Below, piece after piece: positions 19,182 through 31,500 of a DNA stretch of 64,000 nucleotides. The DNA is from a gamma proteobacterium endosymbiont of Lamellibrachia anaximandri (GTDB lineage: Bacteria; Pseudomonadota; Gammaproteobacteria; Chromatiales; Chromatiaceae). The stretch covers positions 1 through 64,000 of the forward strand of contig JAESPE010000003.1 in the NCBI GenBank assembly GCA_016756835.1. The letters are read 5' to 3'. Every line of letters begins with the position of its first letter. The stretch's first letter is position 1. A program made the position numbers and the translations under genes. The notes beneath the pieces are model-generated. The model was given only the letters and a program-made list of their open reading frames with translations. It was not told the origin of the DNA and ran no database searches.

Positions 19182-19619
19182 ATGAGTACCATTTCTGCAA
19201 CGATGACGCACGATCACCGGCGTTGTGATGAGATCTTTGCCGCAGCGGAAAACGAGACGGCGAAGGGAAACTGGGAGGTTGCTGCCACCCAATTCGAGGC
19301 GTTTCACTCGGCGATGGAGCACCATTTTAAGATGGAAGAAGAGGTGCTGTTTCCCGCCTTTGAGGAAGTTACCGGGATGGCGATGGGGCCGACAGTAGTG
19401 ATGCGTGGCGAACATGCGCAGATGCGTGATCTGTTTCAAGAGATGACTGAGAGCGTGGAAGCCAAGGATCAGGATCGCTACCTGGGGTTGTCGGATACGC
19501 TGTTGGTGGTTATGCAACAACACAATGCCAAGGAGGAGCAGATGCTCTACCAGATGTCGGACCAGGTACTTGGCGGCCAAGCTTCCGAGTTGCTGAGTCG
19601 GATGGAAGCCATCGACTGA
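19182..19619 (+). CDS. hemerythrin domain-containing protein
   Basis: HHE motifs (MTHDHRRCDEIF, FHSAMEHHFKMEEEVLFPAFE, MRGEHAQMRDL, QQHNAKEEQMLYQMSD). Confidence 0.9.
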   Translation: MSTISATMTHDHRRCDEIFAAAENETAKGNWEVAATQFEAFHSAMEHHFKMEEEVLFPAFEEVTGMAMGPTVVMRGEHAQMRDLFQEMTESVEAKDQDRYLGLSDTLLVVMQQHNAKEEQMLYQMSDQVLGGQASELLSRMEAID

Positions 19620-19628
19620 AGCAGCACA

Positions 19629-19898
19629 ATGGTGATTAATCTGGATGTCAGCATGCTGGAGCCCTGTGAACCGCTGGAGCGGACACTGGAGGCGGTACAG
19701 GCGCTAGCATTGGGTGACTGCCTTCATGTCATCCACTCCCGTGAGCCGCGCATGCTTTTTCCCATGCTTGAGGGGCGCTTTGTCTGGAAGGTCGGCACTG
19801 CCCGCCTGGGACGATTTGAGATCTATATCTGGCGTGCCGATGACCCGGAAATGGCCGCAACGGTCAGGGCGCTGATGGGGAATGCTGAGGCATGCTGA
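19629..19898 (+). CDS. DUF2249 domain-containing protein
   Basis: LDVSMLEPCEPLERTLEAVQALALGDCLHVIHSREPRMLFPMLE is a typical DUF2249 pattern. Confidence 0.8.
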   Translation: MVINLDVSMLEPCEPLERTLEAVQALALGDCLHVIHSREPRMLFPMLEGRFVWKVGTARLGRFEIYIWRADDPEMAATVRALMGNAEAC

Positions 19899-21202
19899 CT
19901 CAGGCCAGCCTTTCGCTTGAGCAGGCGCCACCGTTCTCCGTTCCAATTCGTTTTTTTCTTACTGCCCCGTTGTTTCTGTTCCTTGCCGGTGTAGTGCTGA
20001 TGCTCTTTGGGGCCGACGCGCTTACGTTCCGCTGGTCACCTGTTACCCTGGCACTTACACACCTCTTCACTCTGGGCTTTTTGGGATTGGTGATGGTTGG
20101 GGCGATGATGCAGATGCTCCCCGTGTTAGCGGGGTCACCGGTTCCTGGTGTTCTTTGGATCAGTACCCTGGCCCACTTGCTGCTGACCATTGGTGTCTCC
20201 TCTCTTGTCATCGGGTTTACCCAGGATGGTAAGTTCTGGATGCCTCTTGCCATGGTCGGGCTTGCGGGAGGTTTTGCTGTCTTCGGGGGCGGGGTGGCGA
20301 TAGCACTTCTGAAGATTAAGGCACCGAGTCCCACCGTTACGGCAATGCGCCTAGCTGTTTCAGGATTGGCGGTGACGGTTATTCTTGGCCTGTTGCTCAC
20401 CGCCAGTCTGGTCTGGCCTTTGCATCTCTGGCAGCCGTTGGTGTTGACCAATATTCATCTGAGCTGGGGGCTGTTGACCTGGGTGGGATTGCTGGTGCTT
20501 GGTGTTTCCTACCAGGTGGTGCCTATGTTTCAACTCACACCTGAGTATCCTGTGCCGATGACGCGGCATCTCCCCCGCGTACTGTTCATGCTGGTATTGC
20601 TTTGGTCGATGCTCTACCCGGCGGGAGTTATGGAATGGACGCCGGATTGGTTTGCATGGGGTATCGTGGGTGCCATCGGACTGGGCTTTTCCGGCTTTGC
20701 CTGGTCGACGCTGCAGTTGCAGCGGAAACGGCGTCGCAAACTGCCGGATGTGACACTCGACTTCTGGCGTTTGGGCATGCTGATGCTTTTGGCGGCTTTT
20801 CCTGTCTGGATGATGAGAGGTCTGGACCACCGATTCGTCTTACTGCTGGGCGTGGTCATGCTGGTCGGCTTTGGCCTTTCTGTTGTAAATGGGATGCTCT
20901 ATAAAATTGTCCCGTTTCTGAGTTGGTTTCACCTGCAACACCGAAAAATGGTTCACCAGGGAGGTGTGGGACCGCGTATTCCCACCATGAAGGACTTTCT
21001 TCCTGACACATTGGCGCGCCGTCAATATCGCTTGCATCTGCTGATGTTGGCGACTTTGGGCGCAGCTGTATTTTTTCCGGAAGTGCTTTCCCACCTCGCG
21101 GGGTCTCTCTTGTCGCTATCTGCGCTGCTGCTCTGCTACAATTTAGTGCATGCAGTCCGACGATTTCGTGCCGTGAGCATTGAGCTGGATAGGGTCGGTT
21201 GA
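19892..21202 (+). CDS. multi-pass membrane protein, NnrS-like or heme-copper-oxidase-subunit-I-like
   Basis: 436 aa, about 12 TM helices with intramembrane His (LALTHLFTLGFLGLVMVGAMMQMLPV, LTNIHLSWGLLTWVG); overlaps the DUF2249 gene. Confidence 0.6.
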   Translation: MLTQASLSLEQAPPFSVPIRFFLTAPLFLFLAGVVLMLFGADALTFRWSPVTLALTHLFTLGFLGLVMVGAMMQMLPVLAGSPVPGVLWISTLAHLLLTIGVSSLVIGFTQDGKFWMPLAMVGLAGGFAVFGGGVAIALLKIKAPSPTVTAMRLAVSGLAVTVILGLLLTASLVWPLHLWQPLVLTNIHLSWGLLTWVGLLVLGVSYQVVPMFQLTPEYPVPMTRHLPRVLFMLVLLWSMLYPAGVMEWTPDWFAWGIVGAIGLGFSGFAWSTLQLQRKRRRKLPDVTLDFWRLGMLMLLAAFPVWMMRGLDHRFVLLLGVVMLVGFGLSVVNGMLYKIVPFLSWFHLQHRKMVHQGGVGPRIPTMKDFLPDTLARRQYRLHLLMLATLGAAVFFPEVLSHLAGSLLSLSALLLCYNLVHAVRRFRAVSIELDRVG

Positions 21203-21240
21203 CAAACTTATCCATGGTGCGGACTGCCTCTTAAATACCT

Positions 21241-21960
21241 TTGGAGCGCAGTGTGTCGATAGAGCTGAAACAGTCGTATCTTTTTGCCCGCCTGGACGAA
21301 GAGCAGATCCAGCGTGTTGAGGCAATGAGTCGCCGCATAAGGCTATCGGATGGGCAGCATCTGTTCCAGGCCGGAGAAAAAGCGACGCGCTTCTACCTGG
21401 TCACGCAGGGCCAGATCAAGCTCTATCGTCTGGCCCTGAATGGTAATGAGAAGGTAATTGAGATCATCTCTCCCGGCCACACTTTTGCTGAAGCATTGAT
21501 GTTTCAGGAGAGTCCCAACTTTCCGGTGAATGCATCAACCATCGGGGAAACTGAAGTGATCTCTTTCGATAACTCCGCTTTTTTCGCCATGTTGCGGGAG
21601 TCGGTGGATACCTGTTTCCGTTTAATGGGGGATATGAGCCAGAGGCTCAAATGGCTGATCAAGGAGATTGACGACCTCACACTGCAGAGCGCCACCGGGC
21701 GGGTGGCAGGTTTCCTCTGGGGACGCTGGAATGCAGGGAAAACGAACGGAAACACCATCGAACTGAACGCCCCCAAAGGGGTGCTGGCCTCAAGACTCTC
21801 AGTAAAGCCGGAAACCTTCTCCCGAATCCTGCACAATTTTTCCGAGCAAAAGCTGATCCAGGTTCATGGCAGCAGTATCGAAGTGATTGATGAGGAAGGA
21901 CTCTACCGGCATGCTGAGTCAGCCGGGATTTGTGGAGGCAGCCTCTCGCCGGACTTGTGA
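21241..21960 (+). CDS. Crp/Fnr-family regulator (DNR-like)
   Basis: cNMP-binding domain and HTH (GVLASRLSVKPETFSRILHNFSEQKLIQVHGSSIEVID); lacks the N-terminal Cys cluster of FNR. Probable TTG/GTG start. Confidence 0.85.
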   Translation: MERSVSIELKQSYLFARLDEEQIQRVEAMSRRIRLSDGQHLFQAGEKATRFYLVTQGQIKLYRLALNGNEKVIEIISPGHTFAEALMFQESPNFPVNASTIGETEVISFDNSAFFAMLRESVDTCFRLMGDMSQRLKWLIKEIDDLTLQSATGRVAGFLWGRWNAGKTNGNTIELNAPKGVLASRLSVKPETFSRILHNFSEQKLIQVHGSSIEVIDEEGLYRHAESAGICGGSLSPDL

Positions 21961-22594
21961 TCCAGCCGCCTTGTGCTCCGTTTTTTCCTTGTCGTGGAAT
22001 TTTACAGCGGCAGTTTTTCTTGCTTCAGATTCTATATATTGTTCCTATCTTGTTGTTGTTTGGGTAAATAATCCCATGTCTCACCGTAACTTAACGGATT
22101 CCACCCGCTTTTTATCTCTGATAAAACCAAAAAAAGAATATAAATTCTATTAATGTGTCGGGTTATTTTACATGCCAGACTGGAGTCTTCTTTCATTTAT
22201 TGAAAAAAGATCTAGAAATCATTGATTTGGGTTTTATGGAATACATTTTGCTTAGTTTTCAAAGAGAACCAGAATCGTCTCGAATCGATTAGGTTTAGAA
22301 GAAAAATAGAGTAAAGAACCTGGCATGCCGTTAAAGCTGGGCTGTGCAAAGCAGTTTGGAAGAGGCGTTATGTCACAGATATTTATGTCCTGGTCGTCCG
22401 GCCAGGTTATCCCGTCCATTTTGACTTGGGACAGGATCAAAATCATGCGTTTTCAAGCTCGCTGAATGCGAACTTGAATGGTTACGCACACGCCTTCCTA
22501 CAACGTTTTATGAGATTAAGCTGATTACTGGATGACCCGGATTTAAGGGTTGCTGTGCTGAAAATAAAGCATTCAACGGGATGAGATTAAGCGT

Positions 22595-25500
22595 ATGAAA
22601 GGATTTTCCGGGTTCCGCAAAACCATTTTTCTTTTAACTGCGCTTAACTGCATCTATGTGCTGCCGGCCTTTGGTGAATTGAGCATGGGGCTGGTTACAG
22701 CAACAAGTGTTCAGCGCGTTAATCGGTTTGAAGTCATCTATACCTATACGGCTGTACTGAATAATAGTGGACCCGAGCCACTGAGTAATGTTACCGCAAC
22801 TCTCACAAGCAACACGCCGTACCTGACAATTATCGATGGGGAGATAGTTTTTCCGGACGTCCCGGTCAGTGACGGCATAGAATCAACCGATACAATCACT
22901 ATACGGTATAACAGGCGTCACACGTTTAGGGATGAGGATCATGATTGGAGCTTTAGCCAGGAAGATCCAGCCCCTTCAAATACAGTTCCAGTAGCCGACG
23001 CAGGGTCGGACCAAAGTGCCTTTCTCTGGAGCACCGTAACACTGAATGGTTCCGGTTCCAGTGATGTTGACGGTGATTTACTGACCTTCACCTGGTCCCT
23101 TCTGAGTGCGCCTGGCGGCAGTGCCGCCGCTTTGTCCGATCCGAATGCTGTCATGCCCGACTTTGTATTGGATGCTGTCGGGATCTATGAACTGGAACTG
23201 GTTGTGAATGATGGGACTGATGACTCAGTGCCGGACAGGGTTCTTATTACCACCAGCAACTCGCCACCGGTAGCCGACGCAGGGCTGGATCAAAGCATTC
23301 TTACCGGAACCACGGTTTCGCTGGATGGTTCGGGATCCAGTGATGTTGATGGCGATCTGCTGACTTTTACCTGGTCCTTGCCGGGCGTGCCAGCTGGAAG
23401 TGTGGCTGCTTTGTCGGATCCCAATGCTGTCATGCCCAGTTTCATAGCCGACCTGCCAGGCAGCTACTTGGCTGAGCTGATTGTGAATGACGGCTTTGTC
23501 GATTCAGCAATAGATATTGTCACTGTCACAACCGAAAATTCAGGACCTGTGGCGGATGCGGGGCCCGATCAAACGGTCGCTGTCGGTGACTTGGTGACCC
23601 TCCAGGGTAATGGTTCCAGCGATGCGGATGGTGATGCGTTGAGTTATCTGTGGTCGTTGATTGCCGTACCCACGACCAGCAGTGCCAGTCTGTCGGATCC
23701 CGCCGCAGTTTCCCCGGCCTTTATCCCCGATGTGCCGGGAGACTATTTGGGCCAGCTGATTGTAAACGACGGAGTGACTGACTCAGCACCGGATACGGTG
23801 AAAATCAGCACAATCAACTCTGCGCCGGTAGCTGATGCAGGACCGGATCAGACGTCGTCCGTGGGTGGTGTGGTGACGTTGGATGGCAGTGGTTCCAGCG
23901 ATGTGGATGGCGATGTACTGACTTATTCCTGGGCCTTTACCAGCAAACCGGCTGGCAGCAGTGCCAGTCTGAGTGATCCCGGCGCACTCTCCCCGGCATT
24001 TGTCATCGACCTGCCCGGTACCTATGTTGTTGGGTTGGTCGTCAATGACGGTACGCTCGACAGTGACTCGGATCCGGTCATTATCCAGACCGAGAACCAA
24101 GCGCCGGTGGCAGTGGCGGTGGCCGATGCCGACAGTGTGACACTGGGCACACAGGTGAATCTGGACGGAACCGCTTCCAGTGATCCGGATGGGGATCCCC
24201 TTGGCTATGCCTGGACATTGACGACACCGACGGAAAGCACGGCAATTCTATCGGACGCTACCAGTCCGACACCGGGTTTCACCCCGGATGTGGCAGGTAA
24301 CTATCTGGCTACCCTGGTGGTCAGTGACGGTACACTGGCCAGCGTGGCCCAAGTGGCGGTAAGCGCGTCTATCCCGAACAATCCCCCCACGCTTGTAGCG
24401 GTGGGCAATCGTACCATTTCAGCCAGCCAAAACTTCTCCCTGAGGTTGTTTGGAATAGATACAGATATCGGCGATACGCTGACCTATTCACTGTCGGTAT
24501 CACCATCTGCAATGAGTGTAAATCCAGCCACAGGTGATCTTAACTGGACACCTGGTGCTGGTGATCTGGGTGCGAACGTGGTGATGGCTCAAGTGAATGA
24601 CAATGCGGGATTGAGCGATGCGAAGAGTTTCACCATCGACGTCGTCGCGCCGGTGGTGCCGCCACCTGCCAATGAGCCACCACAGCTGGCGCCGATTGTC
24701 GACCAGACTGTTACTGTTGGAAATGCACTGGCAGTAACGCCCACTGCAAATGATCCGGATGTCGGTGACAGCCTGACTCTCTCCCTGCCATTAGCACCGG
24801 CTGGTTTGACTCTTGCCGCAGGTGGAACGCTGCAGTGGACACCCACAGTTGATCAGGTTGGCTCCCATGATGTGACCGTTCAGGTAACCGATGGCTCAGG
24901 GGTTGTCGCGGTACAGAGTTTTATCGTCACCGTTATTGCAGTTAACCGTGCACCAGTCGCCGTGGATGATACTTATACGGCCAGAGTGGGTGAGACCCTG
25001 GCTGTTGCTGCACCAGGCATTCTAGAAAATGATATGGACCTTGACGGTGATGTACTCACCTCAGCACTGGTAACTGACGCCAGCAAAGGCACGTTAAACC
25101 TTAACCCCGATGGTTCGTTTGACTATACGCCGACACCACCTGAGTTTGTTTTCGATTTCGGCACCCAGATACGCTGCCAGCTTCCAGAAAATGAGCGTCG
25201 TTCAACCGAAACAGTGCCGATCATTATGGATCTCGATGGTGACGGGCAATCTGAACTCATCTTTACCGGAAGCTATGCAACCGGTGGTGCCAGCCGCCAG
25301 CATATCACCGCAATGCGACCAGATTGCAGCATTCTCTGGTCTTTCGAGAGTGCAGGCTTCGGAACCCCTATCCCCAATCTTGGGACTACGAGCAACCCTC
25401 GACATCCGATGGCTGCAGCAGATATGGACGGCGATGGCAATATTGAAATCTTAGTTCCAATTCGCACCACTGGAATACTCAGTGATCACCGGTATCTCAT

Positions 25501-28500
25501 TCTTGATCACGAAGGCACCCTGATTGGCCAGACAGATCTCATACCGCAGATAAATTCTCAGACTGCTTTTCAACATACAGCCCCTGCCATTGCGGACCTG
25601 GATGCTGATGGTGATGCGGAGATTGTTGTCGCCTTTATTCAGGCTAACTTGCCCTATCTGGCTATTTTTGACCACAACGGCAACTTGCTGGTCGTTAATG
25701 AAGATGCACCATCGACAGCAAATACCAGCAATTCAGCGGGAACCAAGCCGGTGATTGTGGATCTTGATCTGGATGGCATTCCTGAAATCCTGATGACCAG
25801 TCATGTTTACAGCAATACCGGTGTCTATCTTAGAACCTTTCCGCTGAATGAAAGTCTGGGTGCGGCCACGGTCCATTCTAATCCAAGAGCCATTCCAGCG
25901 GTGGCAAATTTCGACTCAGACCCTGAGCCGGAAATCTATTTCCAGACCAATCGGGGCATTTATCTGTTTGATCAGGACGGCTCCCTAATCTGGTTTTTCA
26001 ATGACGATGCCCGCAAGAATGTGGTTTCCAATAGCGGGTTTGATATACCAGTCACCCTTGCCAATGTCGATGCTGACAGCGAAATAGAAATCGTGACCTA
26101 TATAGGGCGCCACTATCTCACGGTGCTGGAGGCAGATGGCAGCATAAAATGGCAACACACTGATGCGGAGTGGATTTTTGATGACGTTGCTGGGCCAACG
26201 GCATTCGATATCGATGGCAACGGTATCGCTGAGGTCATTCACGTTAATGGTGTTGAAGGGCACAATGGCGGTAGCAACGGGCTGTATATTCATGATGGAG
26301 AAACCGGGGCGGAACTTAATTTCACCCGACTGAACCAGGGAGGAAGCCACCTAAACAGTTTGTTGATTGCCGATATGGACGACGATGGCGAATCAGAAAT
26401 CATTGTTAACAATGCTTTTAGCACGAACGCTGTCTGGGCCGGCAACATTGCTGTTCTGGAAGGGCTTTCCGGCTATCCTTGGGCGGCTTCACGCGGCATC
26501 CGTAACCAGCTGATTGATACCTACACCCATATCGAGGATGACGGTGGTGTACCGGTCTCTGTCAAACCACACTGGTTGCAACTTGGCAAAAATGGTTTCA
26601 ACTTTGTGCCTCAGTCGACCAAGGTTTATACACAAATACAGTGTGAATCGCCTTTGGCTACACAGCTGCAACACAACGCTACTATAGCTGTGGGTGACGT
26701 TGATAATGACGGTGATATAGAACTTGCAGGTGTTGCCTTCTTTGGTACGACCCTTCAGGGAACTGAAGTGTGGCTTATGAACGCTGATGATTGTAGCCAA
26801 CAACTATTACCAAATGCGGCTGATATTAGAAATGCAGGCGGCATGAGTACGGGTTCGCAACTGGGGTTACATGATATTGATGGTGATGGTGACCTGGAAA
26901 TAATCGGGGTACGTCGAATCATCCCCGGGGTTGGGAGCGGTGGTGGAGAACAGTTGCTTGCTGTGCATCACGATGGCTCCCTGGTATGGCCGGGCGACGG
27001 TGCCAGTGAACCCCTTGGGCTGGTCAGCTCAATCGGCAACAGTTCTGATGGCGGGTTTGCCCAGATGGGCCCAACCTTCGCCGATATTGACGGCAATGGC
27101 AGCGTGGAAATCATAATGTCATGGTATACCGGCGCTTTCGGTGCAGCGGCACCCGGCAATGGCGTCACGGTGTATAATGTTGCTGATGGCACCATCCTTT
27201 GGGAATACCTCGGCACGACAATTGCGGGAGATACGGATTACAAACCACCCACCGTGGTGGATCTGGATCTCGACGGCACCCTGGAGATCATTTTCCACAA
27301 AGAGGTGTTGGATCACTTGGGCAATAAGGAATTTGATCTACCAATAATATCCCTGCCTGAATCTCATCTTTCTGTGGCAGTTGCCAACTTTGATGAAGAT
27401 CCGTTTCCGGAGATTGTTGGCCGTGATCAAGGTCATCTGTATCTGTTTGAGCATGATGGGACCACGGTCTTTGCCAATCCCAACAATAATAATTCGCAGA
27501 GCCAGATTTCGGTCGCTGATTTTGATGGCGATGGTGAGGTGGAGTTTGCCTGGTACAACGGTCTGGGTGGCTTCCTGACATCAGGCTATATGGAGGTTTA
27601 TGACACAGATGGGTCGCTGCTCTGGAGTCATCAGGGACTTAAGGAGTTTGGTGAAGACATTACCCGTTTGAAGGGCGTCAACCCAACCGCCTTCGATGCC
27701 AATGGTGATGGTGCCTTCGATATTGTTGTTCATCTGGATATCCCAAATCCAATCTTTGGTGAAGACGACGGTGTTTATATTTTCGATGGACGCGACGGTT
27801 CGTTACTGGAATACATGCCAATTGGATCTGCTTCCAGAGAGCAACGATACACCACGATAACGGATATTGATGGTGATGGTGCGGCAGAAATTATCTCTTC
27901 TTTCTCTAACGGGCTGGCGGGTGCGACTCGTATATGGGAAGGCACAGCATCTCAGCCGCTGCCTGACGCACCGGCACATCGCAATCAATGGACTTTCAAT
28001 GAAGGTTATGCCGATGCCAAAGGCAATACACTCAGTAATCCGGTCCCTCATTGGTTGCAGTCGGGCCTAAATGGTTGGAATTTGATCAAGCTGCCACCGG
28101 ACCCACTGGCGGGAACTACCGACAGCTTTACCTACACTGCAAATGATGGGCAGGTTAACTCCAATACAGCGACGGTCACTTTCGATGTGCAGCCACCCGG
28201 AACGCCACCCGTATTCTTATCTGCTCCGGATACGCTGACTACGGTAGGATTTTCCTATGAGTACGCACCACGCGTGGTCGATATTGACCCAGGGGATTCG
28301 GTAAGTTTTATTCTGACAGGCGGGCCAGCCGGTATGACCATTGATCCGGGCAACGGCAGGGTATCTTTTACGCCCGACAGCGAAGGCAGCTACAAGGTCA
28401 GCATACTTGCGAGTGATACCATTGGTTTTAGTACACCGCAGACCTACACATTAACGGTTGGTTTGCCGGTTACTGTGCCTAGTGTAATTAGTCAATCTCA

Positions 28501-31500
28501 AGCCATCGCCGAAACCTCGCTGGGGGGTGTTGGGTTGCTCACGGGTGATGTGCTAAGTCTCAATCATCCTGTTATTCCAGCTGGTGATGTCAGTAATCAG
28601 ACACCCGTTGCTGGCTCAGTGGCAGAATTCGGTAGCGCCGTAGATCTGATTATTTCGTTGGGTCCGGCACCGGAAGACATTGATAATGACGGCGATGGAT
28701 TTACCGAGAACCAGGGAGATTGCAATGATACTGACAACACTATCCATACCGGCGCGAATGATCCATCAGCCGACGGAATTGATCAGGATTGTGATGGTAT
28801 AGATGGCAACCTTAGCCTGACGTCTATTCTGATGTTGCCCGCTACGGGAGATATCCTGACGGGTGATGTGGTTAGCTTATCTGCCACCGGTATCTTTGAG
28901 GGCGGGACCAGTCAGAATCTTACTGAAATCGTCAACTGGTCAGCCGGTCCGGTATTCAGTTCTGCAACAGCGGGCGTGTTTAATGTCAGCGCGACCCGCG
29001 GCCCGGTATCCGGCTCGGCGATAATTAACGTGGTTGAACGGGTCACTGGGGACGTGGCACCACCGGTCGCGGAGATCACAGTGCCTGCTGCAGGCAGCAC
29101 AGTGACGGAACCTGTAGATATTGTCGGCACCGCCACGGATGCCAATTTTCTCAAGTACACCATTGGGATTGCGCCTACGGGTGAAACGGACTTCACTGAA
29201 ATTGCAAATAGCACAAGTCAGGTTACTGACGGTGTATTGGGTCAGTTTGATCCGACCGTGTTGATCAATGATCTTTATACGATTCGATTGACGGTGTTTG
29301 ATCAGGGCGGAAATGTCAGTATTCATGAATCGACGATTCAGGTCGATGAGAACCTCAAGGTGGGCAACTTCAGCCTGAGCTTCACAGATCTGCATATCCC
29401 CATGTCGGGTATACCAATCAAAGTGGTTCGCAATTACGACAGCCGTGATAAACGCAAAGGTGATTTTGGTGTCGGTTGGCGACTCGATGTGCAGACACTG
29501 CGCCTGCGCAGTAACCGGGTATTGGGATCGGCCTGGCAGGTTGCCAAATCCGGCTTTACCTATGTGCTGCTGCCCACGGATGACCACAAGGTGAGTCTGG
29601 TGCTTGCCAACGGACAGGTTGAAGAGTTTGATCTGTTGGTTAATCCCATTGTCTCTGCACTGATTCCTTTCCCACCTTCTGCCATCCGAGCCAGTTACAT
29701 CGCGCGGCCTGGAACCCTCGGCCGTCTGGAGAGCCTGGATAACAACAATCTGACCATCCTCGATGGTCAACCTGGTGATGTCGGGCTGCGGGATGATCTG
29801 ACCAACCAGCTCTACGATCCGGACCTGTTCCGTTATACCTCAGCGGACGGCACACAGATCGTGATCAGCAAAGCGGACGGTGTGCAGAGCATCAGGGATG
29901 CAAACGGCAACACCCTGACATTTACCCCAAATGGCATCACCCACTCATCGGGTAAGAGCATTATTTTTGTGCGGGATGATCTGGGTCGTATCGCACAGAT
30001 CACCGACCCGAACGGCAACAGCCAGACCTATACCTATGATGCCAATGGGGATCTGACTCATCACACGGATACAGAAAGCAACACGACAACATATGCCTAT
30101 GATGCTCATCATGGTTTGATCAACCTGTTTGATCCCCTGGACCGCTCACTGCTACGAAATGAATATGGTCCCGATGGCCGACTGATCAGCACCACCAATG
30201 CGGATGGCCGGATAGTTACCCTTACCCATAATGTAGGTGCGCGGCAGGAGATTGTCACCGATATCGATGGCAGCATGACAGTGATGGAATACGATGCCAG
30301 CGGCAACGTACTCTCGGTGACCGATCCTCTCGGCAGCGTGACTAGCCACACTTATGATGGGTCGGGTAATCCTCTTACTACCACCAACGGTGAAGGTGAG
30401 ACCACCACGCGAACCTATGATGCGCGTAGCAATAAGCTAACGGAAACAGACCCCCTCGGCAACACCACGACCTTTATTTACGACAGTGCCGATCGGGTGA
30501 CCCGTAAAACCGATGCCCGTGGAAATAGCACAGACTTTAGCTACGATGCGCGAGGCAATCTGTTAACTCATACCAATGCGCTGGGTCTGGTTGAGCTAAG
30601 CAACAGCTACGATACAAGGGGCAACCTGCTGGTGCAGACGGATGCCCTCGGTAATACCACCCAGTATGAATATGATGCAGTCGATAATCAGATAGCCAGA
30701 ACGGATGCGCTGGGCAATCGCACGACTTATACCTACGATGCCAATGGTAACCAGTTGACGGAGACAGATCGTCTCGGCAAGACCACTACTCAGCTGCTTG
30801 ATGGTCGTGGACTGGCTATTCGCAGCACCGATCCTCTGGGCAATACGACGGAGTTCCAATATACCGTTACAGGTCTGTTGCAGGCCATCACCGATCCGGC
30901 AGGCAACACAACCCATCAGGTACTGAATGCAGAGGGCAGGGAACTCTCATCCACCGATGCCCTCGGTAACCTGACCGAAAACAGCTATGACATCAAAGGT
31001 AACCTGACGCGCACGACCGATCCTTTGGGTCGCATCAGAACCTTGCAGTACGATGATCTGGATCGCCAGATTGGGGCGACTGAACCGGATGGCAATGCCA
31101 GCGTGCTAATGTATGACAATGCCGGTCGCATCGTCGAGCAGATTGATGCTCGCGGCAACAGCACAAGATTTGTCTACGATTTTGCCGGCCGAAATATCAA
31201 GGTGATTGATGCGCTGTTGCAGGAGACCCGGTTCGAATATGACAGTGTGGGTAATCGAATTGGAATGGTCGATGCCAAAGGCCAGATTTTCAGTTTTAGC
31301 TATGATGCACTCGACCGTCGGGTGCAGGTAAACTTCCCGGATGGTAGCTTTGAAACCACCGCCTATGATGCTGCAGATCGCGTCATCCGTGAGACAGACG
31401 CCCTGGGTCGTTCGACCCACTACCAATACGATGCCAAGGGTAATCTCACCGGAGTGACCGATGTCCTGGGAGGTCAGACAAGCTATCTCTACGATCAGGA

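Noticed and set aside
22991-24385. Regular repeats that could suggest a CRISPR array
   Set aside because: Period is 279 bp, in frame, and encodes PKD domains; no short identical repeats with unique spacers.
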